Source: Amycolatopsis nalaikhensis (GTDB lineage Bacteria > Actinomycetota > Actinomycetes > Mycobacteriales > Pseudonocardiaceae). From it: a stretch of 64,000 nt of DNA. Location: the NCBI RefSeq assembly GCF_030264295.1, contig NZ_CP127173.1, forward strand, positions 5,463,501-5,527,500. The letters run 5' to 3'. Made by a program: the position numbers and the translations under genes. This document shows positions 58,351-64,000 of the stretch, piece by piece. The notes under the pieces are model-generated. The model had not been told where the DNA came from, ran no database searches, and worked only from the letters and a program-made list of their open reading frames with translations. Every line of letters begins with the position of its first letter. The first letter of the stretch is position 1.

Positions 58351-59178
58351 CTAGCGGCCGGTCCAGCGCGGGTCGCGGCCCGCGGTCCAGGCCGCGTAGA
58401 ACTCCTTGTGGTCCTTCGCCGTCATCAGCAGGGCCTGGGTCATCGCCTCCAGCTCGATCGCGCTGCCGAGGTCCATGTCCAGCTCGCGGGTCAGCAGCAC
58501 CTTCGTCGTCGCGTACGCCAGTGCCGGGCCGTCCGCGAGACGCCGAGCCAGCGCCGCGGCCGTCGATGCCAGCGAGTCGTCCGGCACCACCTGGGAAGCC
58601 AGGCCGATTTCGGAAGCGCGCGCTGCCGTGATCTTGTCGCCCAGGATCAGCAGTTCCGTCGCCCGGCCCAGCCCTACCAGACGCGGCAACAGATAGGCCG
58701 AGCCCATGTCCGCGCCCGCCAAGCCCACCTTCGTGAACAGGAACGCGAACTTCGCCGACTCCGCCAGCAACCGGAAGTCGCTGGCCAGTGCGATCACCGA
58801 ACCCGCGCCCGCGGCGACGCCGTTGACCGCCGCGATCACCGGCAGCGGGCACTCGCGCAGCGCCTTCACCACCGCGCCCGTCATGCGCGTGAACTCCAGC
58901 AGCTCCGCGGTCTCGAACTTCTGCAGCTCGCCGATGATCTCCTCGACGTCGCCGCCGGAGCAGAACCCGCGGCCCCGCCCGGTGATCACCAGCACGCGCA
59001 CGTCCTCGTGCTGCGGCAGCTCGGTGACCAGGTCCCGCAGGTCGGCGTAGACGTCGAACGTCAGCGCGTTCAGCTTCTCCGGGCGGGTGAACGTCACCGT
59101 GGCGACGCCGTCGTCCACGGTGAACTCGAAGTGCTCCCACTCCTTCGTCAGCGGTGCGGTCGCGCGGAACGGGCTCAT
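58351..59178 (-). CDS. Enoyl-CoA hydratase/isomerase family protein
   Basis: This 275-residue crotonase-fold protein has VATVTFTRPEKLNALT, the oxyanion segments GRGRGFCSGGDVEE and AAVNGVAAGAGSVIALASD, and ADMGSAYLLPRLVG, where the second catalytic Glu would lie near the Asp. It acts on an enoyl-CoA or aromatic-CoA ring intermediate. ATG overlaps the SDR stop by four bases; with the aryl-CoA ligase and creatininase-like gene it forms a four-gene operon. Confidence 0.88.
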   Translation of the reverse strand: MSPFRATAPLTKEWEHFEFTVDDGVATVTFTRPEKLNALTFDVYADLRDLVTELPQHEDVRVLVITGRGRGFCSGGDVEEIIGELQKFETAELLEFTRMTGAVVKALRECPLPVIAAVNGVAAGAGSVIALASDFRLLAESAKFAFLFTKVGLAGADMGSAYLLPRLVGLGRATELLILGDKITAARASEIGLASQVVPDDSLASTAAALARRLADGPALAYATTKVLLTRELDMDLGSAIELEAMTQALLMTAKDHKEFYAAWTAGRDPRWTGR

Positions 59179-59867
59179 GACTGGATTCCTCCGCCGTCGA
59201 GTACGAGGGTCTGGCCGTTGATCGCGGCGGCCTCCGGGGCCGCCAGGAAGGAGACGGCGAACGCCACCTCCGAAGGTTCCAGCAGCCGGCCGAGCGGGGA
59301 CGCCGCCGCCAGTGCCGACTCGGCGTCGTCGAGGGACCGGCCGGTGCGCTCCTGGATGCGGGCCACCGACGTCGCCGTCATGTCGGTGCGGACGAACGCC
59401 GGGCACACCGCGTTCGCCGTGACGCCGGTGCCCGCCAGCTCCGCCGCGACCGCCCGCATCAGGCCGACCGCCGCGTGCTTCGACGCCGTATACCCCGCGG
59501 TGTAGCGGTAACCGACGTGCGACGCCGTCGAGGCCACCGTGACGATCCGGCCGCGGTCGCGTTCGCGCATCCCCGGCAGCACCGCCCGGGTGCACAGGAA
59601 CGCCCCGGTCGCGTTGACCTCGAACTGGCTCCGCCAATCGTCCACAGTGGTCCGGGTGGTCGGCGCGCTCGACGAGATCCCGGCGTTGTTGACGAGCACG
59701 TCCACCGGCCCCGCCGACGCGAAGTACGCGGCGACGGCTTCCTCGTCGGTGACGTCGCATTCGGCGCGGCCGGGCGCGAGTACCCGGTCACCGGCGGCGC
59801 GGAACCGGTCGGCGATCGCCGCGCCGATACCCCGCGTGCCGCCGGTGACGACCACCACGCGGCTCAC
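59175..59867 (-). CDS. Short-chain dehydrogenase (FabG-like)
   Basis: This 230-residue classical SDR has TGGTRGIG (8-15), NNAG (60-63), Ser113, Tyr126 and Lys130 (YTASK). The end NGQTLVLDGGGIQS is FabG-like. It probably reduces or oxidises a 3-hydroxyacyl-CoA formed by the adjacent hydratase. GTG start overlaps the ligase stop (GTGA). Confidence 0.9.
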   Translation of the reverse strand: MSRVVVVTGGTRGIGAAIADRFRAAGDRVLAPGRAECDVTDEEAVAAYFASAGPVDVLVNNAGISSSAPTTRTTVDDWRSQFEVNATGAFLCTRAVLPGMRERDRGRIVTVASTASHVGYRYTAGYTASKHAAVGLMRAVAAELAGTGVTANAVCPAFVRTDMTATSVARIQERTGRSLDDAESALAAASPLGRLLEPSEVAFAVSFLAAPEAAAINGQTLVLDGGGIQS

Positions 59868-61378
59868 GGGCGGGCCGCCAGCGCGCGCCGGTCGAGCTTT
59901 CCGTTGGCGGTCCGGGGAAGTTCCGTCATGAACACCACTTCGCGGGGGTACTTGTGCTTGGCCAGGTGGGCTTTCGCGTGGTCCTTCAGCTCGTCCGCGG
60001 TCACCGGGGACCGCACGACGACGTACGCGCGCGGCACGACGAGCCCGTCGACCTCGTGCCCGACCACCGCGCAGTCCACCACGGACGGATGGCCGAGCAA
60101 GCAGTCCTCGATCTCACCGGGCGCGACGAACACGCCGCCGACCTTCAGCAGCGCGTCGGCCCGCCCGTGGTGGCGGAAGCAGCCGTCGGCGTCGCGGCTG
60201 AACAGGTCGCCGGAGGTGAGCGTGTCGCCGTCGAACGTCCGCGCGGACTTTTCGGGGTCGCCGAAGTACTCCAGCGCGATCGTCGGCCCGGTCACCCGCA
60301 GCGGCCCGATTTCCCCGTCGGGCAACGGGTTCCCGAGCTCGTCGACGACCTCGGCGGTGTACCCGGGAACAGGTGTGCCGAGCGTGCCGATCCGCGCCGC
60401 GCCCGGCCGGTTCGACAGGTAGATGTGGTACGCCTCGGACGAGCCGATCCCGTCGACCACCGGCACGCCGAAGGCCGCGTCCCACCTCCGGTGCAGCTCC
60501 GAGGGCAGCGCCTCGCCGGCCGACGTCGTCATCCGCAGGCAGCTCAGGTCCTGCTCGGCCGCCGCCGGGTGGGCGACCATCGCGCTCATCATCGTCGGCA
60601 CGTTGACCAGCACCGTCGGCCGGTACTTCGCGATCAGCTCGAAGATCAGGTCCGCCGTGCTGCGCTCGGGGAACGCGATCCCGGCCGCGCCGACGCCGAA
60701 GGGGAACAACGCCACCAGGTCGCGGGCGTAGCCGAAGAACAGCTTGGGCACGGCGAGCACCCGGTCGTCTTCCCTCAGCCCGAGCACCTGGACGGCGTAC
60801 CGTTCGAAGCTCTCGAGCGGGCTGCGCAAGGGATGCACGCACGCCTTGGGCGCGCCCGTGCTGCCGGTGGTGAACTTCCAGATCCCGACGTCGTCCACAG
60901 TGGTCGGTGCGGCTTCGAGGGTGTCCGGCGCGGCGTCCACCAGCGCGCGGAACGGCCGCTCGCCCGGTCGCAGCTCGCTCTCGGGGACACCCGTGACGAG
61001 CAGGTTCGCCGCCCCGGCTTCGCGCAACGCGGGGAGCGTGACGGCGTCGGCGAGCACCACGACGGCCTCGGTGTAGCCGAGGTAATACGCGTAGTCCTTG
61101 GGCTGGAGGAACGGGTACACCTCGGCGGTGACCGCGCCGATCTTCTGCGCGCCGTACCAGGCCGCGACGAACTCGTCGCCGTCGCTCAGCGCCAGCAACA
61201 CCCGCTGTCCTTTTCGGACACCGGCGTCGAGGAGCACGTTCCCCACGCGGTTGGCCAGCTTCGCGAGATCGGCGTAGGTGACCGAACGGTCGCCGACGAG
61301 CAGGGCGGTCCGGCCACCCCGTCCGGAAAGAACGTGCCGGTCGAGGAAGTGCGTGGCGAGGTTGAACGGCTCAGGCAC
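59864..61378 (-). CDS. Benzoate-CoA ligase family protein
   Basis: This 504-residue adenylate-forming enzyme has the P-loop TTGSTGAPK (170-178), YPFLQPKDYAYYLGYT, GSSEAYHIYLSN (A5) and PRTANGKLDRRAL with the catalytic Lys. Its length and the PKLFFGYARD motif match benzoate-, 4-hydroxybenzoate- and 2-aminobenzoate-CoA ligases. Its placement near tryptophan-catabolic genes makes anthranilate a good substrate guess. The GTG start overlaps the upstream creatininase-family gene by 8 bp. Confidence 0.88.
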   Translation of the reverse strand: MPEPFNLATHFLDRHVLSGRGGRTALLVGDRSVTYADLAKLANRVGNVLLDAGVRKGQRVLLALSDGDEFVAAWYGAQKIGAVTAEVYPFLQPKDYAYYLGYTEAVVVLADAVTLPALREAGAANLLVTGVPESELRPGERPFRALVDAAPDTLEAAPTTVDDVGIWKFTTGSTGAPKACVHPLRSPLESFERYAVQVLGLREDDRVLAVPKLFFGYARDLVALFPFGVGAAGIAFPERSTADLIFELIAKYRPTVLVNVPTMMSAMVAHPAAAEQDLSCLRMTTSAGEALPSELHRRWDAAFGVPVVDGIGSSEAYHIYLSNRPGAARIGTLGTPVPGYTAEVVDELGNPLPDGEIGPLRVTGPTIALEYFGDPEKSARTFDGDTLTSGDLFSRDADGCFRHHGRADALLKVGGVFVAPGEIEDCLLGHPSVVDCAVVGHEVDGLVVPRAYVVVRSPVTADELKDHAKAHLAKHKYPREVVFMTELPRTANGKLDRRALAARP

Positions 61379-62123
61379 GGGCCAGCTCCCGGATCGCTTC
61401 CACCAGCAGGTCGGTCAACGTCGAGAAGGTCTCGGTGCCCTCGTCGGCGGTCGCCTCGGCGGGGGAGCCGCAGTAGGCCTCGGTCATGCCCATGGCGAGG
61501 AAGCCGCCGTCTTCGGGAGCCGCGGCCAGGCTCACCGGCACGTGCGGCAACGTCCGCATCAGCGGCTGGTCGACCAGCTCGGGCCGGTCGGCGAGCACCA
61601 GCGACGTCTCGTACCGCCCGGCGTGGCACTCGCCCGAGCGGAACTCCTCGGTCAGCCGCTGCGCGTGCCGCCGCCGGACCAGGTCGAGCAGCGCGACGCG
61701 GCCGTCGTAGGCGAAGTTCAACGTCTCCACCGCGCGCCGCAGCGTGACCAGGTGCGCGGGCTCGAAGTGGTTGTTGACCAGCAGGATCCGCGGGAGCCGC
61801 TGGCCGATCAGGGCCGCGCCGATGTCGACGAGCAGCGAGTGCAGCGTCTCTTCGCCGATGTGGATGCCGCCGGCGAACCCGGCCGCGAACCGCGTCACGC
61901 CGTAGGGGACTTCCGGCAGGACCAGGACGTGCACGCCCGCGTCGGCGGCCAGCCGGTCGGCCGCGCGCTCGCACATCCCGCGCGAGATCAGCGGGTCCGT
62001 GCCCAGTGGCGCGTGCGGACCGTGCGGCTCGACCGCGCCCAGCGGGAGCAGCAGCACCGGGACACGGTCACCCGCAGCCAGCTCGGCGACCTGGCGAGAG
62101 GTGAGGTCCGCGAAGTACGTCAC
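61371..62123 (-). CDS. Creatininase-family amidohydrolase
   Basis: This 250-residue protein starts VTYFADLTSRQVAEL and carries LPLGAVEPHGPHAPLGTD, the Glu/His/Asp metal motif of the creatininase family. The second motif is NNHFEPAH in place of the common NGHGGN. These enzymes hydrolyse amide or cyclic amide bonds. As first gene of the operon divergent from kynA, it might supply the N-formylkynurenine formamidase step that is otherwise missing here; this is an inference. MftE of mycofactocin biosynthesis is in the same family, but no mycofactocin genes are near. Confidence 0.8.
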   Translation of the reverse strand: MTYFADLTSRQVAELAAGDRVPVLLLPLGAVEPHGPHAPLGTDPLISRGMCERAADRLAADAGVHVLVLPEVPYGVTRFAAGFAGGIHIGEETLHSLLVDIGAALIGQRLPRILLVNNHFEPAHLVTLRRAVETLNFAYDGRVALLDLVRRRHAQRLTEEFRSGECHAGRYETSLVLADRPELVDQPLMRTLPHVPVSLAAAPEDGGFLAMGMTEAYCGSPAEATADEGTETFSTLTDLLVEAIRELARA

Positions 62124-62134
62124 GCAAATCAAGC

Positions 62135-62158
62135 TACACCGCAGCGGCCTGAGGTGTA
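62135..62158. promoter_or_regulatory. Inverted repeat in the PaaX/creatininase divergent promoter
   Basis: TACACC-N12-GGTGTA lies in the 48-bp gap between the two starts and overlaps a TATAGA -10 box (62157-62162) for the PaaX gene, whose mRNA would be nearly leaderless. It is a good candidate PaaX site controlling both operons. Confidence 0.5.
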
Positions 62159-62171
62159 TAGAGTTGGGCGC

Positions 62172-62987
62172 ATGCCCGCCGACGCGTTCGAAGCCAGCCC
62201 CCAGGAGCTGGTCGTGACGTTGCTGGGCAGCTACGTGCACCCGCGCGAGACCCGCCGGGTGTGGTCGGGCGGCCTGGTCGCGGTGCTCGCCGAGCTGGGC
62301 TTCTCCGACGGCGCGGCCCGGATCGCGCTGACCCGCCTGGTGCGCCGCGGCTTGCTCCAGCGCCACCGCGAGGGCCGCACGGTGCACTACTCCCTGACCC
62401 GCCGCACCATCGCCCTGCTCGTCGACGGCGACCACCGGATCTTCTCCCTCGGCCGCCGAGAGCGCGCCGCGGGCGAGTGGACCGTGCTGTGGCAGAGCAT
62501 CCCGGAGAGCCGCCGGCAAGCACGGGAACGGCTGGTGCGGCGGCTGCGGTTCCTCGGGTTCGGGCCCTACCAGGACGGCACCTGGATCGCCCCGCACGAC
62601 CGCGAGGCCGAGGTCCTCGCGCTGCTCGGCGAGCTGGACGTCACCGAGCACGCCGGGCTGCTGCTCGGCCGCCCGTCGGCCGGGCTCGACGTCCGCCGGT
62701 TCGCGGGCCGGGCCTGGGACCTCGACGACCTGGCCGCGCGCTACGCCGGGTTCGTCGCGCAGTTCGGCGGCCACCGCGACCGGGAGCTGCCGGACGCCGA
62801 GGCGTTCGAGGTGCGGACGCGGCTGGTGCACACGTTCCGGATGTTCCCGTCGCTCGACCCGGAACTGCCCGCCGACCTGGTGCCGGCCCCGGATCGCCGG
62901 GCGGCGGCGGTCGAGCTGTTCCACGATTTGTACACCGCGCTCGCGAAACCCGCGCAGCGCCATTTCGACGAGGTGACCCGAGGATGA
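62172..62987 (+). CDS. PaaX-family transcriptional regulator
   Basis: This is a 271-residue protein: N-terminal winged helix (ELVVTLLGSYVHP, ARIALTRLVRRGLLQRHREGRTVHYSLT) and the PaaX central and C-terminal domains (WTVLWQSIPESRRQARERLVRRLRFLGFG). PaaX proteins repress phenylacetate and other aromatic-CoA pathways and are released by CoA-thioesters. It heads an operon with kynA (ATGA overlap) and is divergent from the CoA ligase operon, so it likely controls both. Confidence 0.9.
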   Translation: MPADAFEASPQELVVTLLGSYVHPRETRRVWSGGLVAVLAELGFSDGAARIALTRLVRRGLLQRHREGRTVHYSLTRRTIALLVDGDHRIFSLGRRERAAGEWTVLWQSIPESRRQARERLVRRLRFLGFGPYQDGTWIAPHDREAEVLALLGELDVTEHAGLLLGRPSAGLDVRRFAGRAWDLDDLAARYAGFVAQFGGHRDRELPDAEAFEVRTRLVHTFRMFPSLDPELPADLVPAPDRRAAAVELFHDLYTALAKPAQRHFDEVTRG

Positions 62988-63778
62988 CCGAACCCAGCCA
63001 AGCGACCAAGGAAGCCTTGAGCTACACCTCGTACCTCGCGCTGGACGAAGTGCTCAACGCCCAGCGCCCGCGTTCGGACGAACACGACGAGCTGCTGTTC
63101 ATCGTGATCCACCAGGTGTACGAACTGTGGTTCAAGCAGATCCTGCACGAAGCGGAATTCCTCCAGCGCAACCTCGAGGAAGGCAACACCGCGCATTCGA
63201 TCCGGATCCTGAGGCGGATCCTGACCATCCTCAAGGTGGCCGTCGCGCAGATCGACGTGCTGGAAACCATGACGCCCAGCCAGTTCACGAGTTTCCGCGC
63301 CCGTTTGGACGCTTCGAGCGGCTTCCAGTCGGCCCAGTTCCGCGAGCTCGAAGCGGTGCTCGGGCGACGCGACGAGCGCGTTTTCGCGCACTACCCCGAA
63401 GGCGGCGAGCAGCGGAAACGCATTGCCGAAGCGATGGCGCGGCCGTCGTTGTTCGACTCTTTTCTGGCGTATCTCAAGGCTTCTGGCTATTCCGTCGAGT
63501 GTGATCGAGACGTCACTCGACCGGTGGAGCCGTCCCCGGCCCTGCAGGCGATATTGCTGGACGTGTACAGCGACGACGGCGGTCCGTCGGTCGTCGCGGA
63601 ATGTCTGGTCGATCTCGACGAAGGGATGCAGGAGTGGCGCTACCGGCACGTGAAGATGGTCGAACGCACCATCGGCGACAAGACCGGGACGGGAGGATCA
63701 TCCGGCGCGACTTACCTGCGTACCACGCTTTTCCAGCCGATGTTCCCGGACCTCTGGGCCGTACGGAGCCGACTTTGA
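62984..63778 (+). CDS. kynA: Tryptophan 2,3-dioxygenase
   Basis: This 264-residue heme enzyme shows IVIHQVYELWFKQILHE (distal His43, equivalent to bacterial His55) and RHVKMVERTIGDKTGTGGSS (proximal His222 and the substrate-binding GTGGSSG). It converts L-tryptophan to N-formylkynurenine, the first step of kynurenine catabolism. It is slightly shorter than most (about 280). The ATG overlaps the PaaX stop, and the stop overlaps the next start (TTGA). Confidence 0.95.
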   Translation: MTEPSQATKEALSYTSYLALDEVLNAQRPRSDEHDELLFIVIHQVYELWFKQILHEAEFLQRNLEEGNTAHSIRILRRILTILKVAVAQIDVLETMTPSQFTSFRARLDASSGFQSAQFRELEAVLGRRDERVFAHYPEGGEQRKRIAEAMARPSLFDSFLAYLKASGYSVECDRDVTRPVEPSPALQAILLDVYSDDGGPSVVAECLVDLDEGMQEWRYRHVKMVERTIGDKTGTGGSSGATYLRTTLFQPMFPDLWAVRSRL

Positions 63779-64000
63779 CCACCTTGGACGAACTGCGCGC
63801 GGACGACAACGCACTGGCGCCGCACTACTCCCGGTTCGCGGTGGCCGACCGGCTGCTGCTGTCCGGGCATTCGCACCAGGCGTGGCCCGACGTCGCGGAG
63901 GAGGGGTTGCTGGAGTCCTTCGCGGACGCGGCTCGCGACGTCGACGCGAAGTGGGAGCGCGCCTTCGCGAAGGCCGACGAACTGCGCGCGGGCTTCCGCG
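63775..64000 (+). CDS. kynU: Kynureninase, N-terminal fragment
   Basis: The gene is cut by the window end; 75 residues are visible. It starts at TTG, overlapping the kynA stop by four bases. SRFAVADRLLLSGHSHQAWPDV fits the actinobacterial kynureninase N-terminus, a PLP enzyme cleaving kynurenine to anthranilate and alanine. The PLP lysine is outside the window, so the assignment rests on this fragment plus its coupling to kynA. Confidence 0.75.
   Translation, partial: MTTLDELRADDNALAPHYSRFAVADRLLLSGHSHQAWPDVAEEGLLESFADAARDVDAKWERAFAKADELRAGFR

Noticed and set aside
61371..62123. Creatininase-family gene as mftE of a mycofactocin cluster
   Set aside because: No mycofactocin precursor, radical SAM or glycosyltransferase genes are present; the neighbours point to aromatic and tryptophan catabolism.
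1..64000. tRNA, rRNA or a biosynthetic megasynthase locus
   Set aside because: No such genes were recognised on either strand; the P450s lie outside any visible polyketide or peptide synthetase cluster.

Overview
The window is chromosomal DNA of a very high-G+C actinobacterium. GTG and TTG starts are common, many genes overlap by four bases (ATGA/GTGA), and the gene families (mycothiol-type LmbE deacetylase, P450/[3Fe-4S] ferredoxin pairs, PaaX, stand-alone family-A polymerase, GPP34 protein) fit Pseudonocardiaceae, most likely Amycolatopsis or a close relative. The genus is an inference from style and content; no rRNA or tRNA gene is present to fix it. No prophage, transposase, CRISPR array or rRNA operon was found.

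Layout. 1-5185: end of a Glu/Leu/Val dehydrogenase gene, convergent with a complete liv operon (livF-G-H-M-K) for branched-chain amino acid uptake. 5.3-10.8 kb: PHP phosphoesterase, a GAF histidine kinase/LuxR regulator pair and a large FAD/Fe-S oxidoreductase. 10.8-15.2 kb: APH-like kinase and two P450-ferredoxin cassettes, one in an operon with a PadR regulator whose start codon abuts a palindrome. 15.3-23.9 kb: MtnA-like isomerase, RidA, LmbE deacetylase, Fpg/Nei glycosylase, VOC protein, a GNAT acetyltransferase coupled to an IF-1 paralogue and preceded by a possible leader peptide, dienelactone hydrolase, arginase-family enzyme and TrpB2. 24-27 kb: a membrane diguanylate cyclase divergent from an unrecognised small protein made of eight PTDWT/PTDWA repeats, then an MFS exporter. 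27-34.4 kb: VanW protein, IlvD/Edd dehydratase with a divergent GntR regulator, metallophosphoesterase, PolX-like PHP protein, L,D-transpeptidase and GH46 chitosanase. 34.7-43.4 kb: TetR, Baeyer-Villiger-type monooxygenase and SDR, saccharopine-dehydrogenase-like reductase, GPP34, amino acid permease, GNAT and FMN alpha-hydroxyacid oxidase. 43.6-54.2 kb: HrpA helicase, secreted BNR propeller protein, stand-alone DNA polymerase, an acyl-CoA synthetase broken by a one-base frameshift, and an XRE-type regulator. 54.5-58 kb: SDR, phosphotransferase, histidine phosphatase and SMP-30 lactonase. 58.3-64 kb: enoyl-CoA hydratase, SDR, aryl-CoA ligase and creatininase-family hydrolase, divergent from PaaX, tryptophan 2,3-dioxygenase and a truncated kynureninase gene. 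This last block looks like tryptophan-to-anthranilate catabolism joined to CoA-dependent aromatic degradation.

Several families of palindromic repeats sit between genes, always at the 3' side of at least one gene and never in a divergent promoter region. One 85-96 bp family is built like a cloverleaf. A second family supplies the stop codons of flanking genes. Inside coding sequences the palindrome core CCACAGTGG/CCACTGTGG recurs and is written with rare threonine codons.

The strongest candidates for something undescribed are the PTDWT-repeat protein at 25450-25731, the leader peptide/GNAT/IF-1 operon at 19685-20881, and the repeat families. Start codons marked as uncertain were chosen from stop/start overlaps, ribosome-binding sites and family length. 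No database search was possible.
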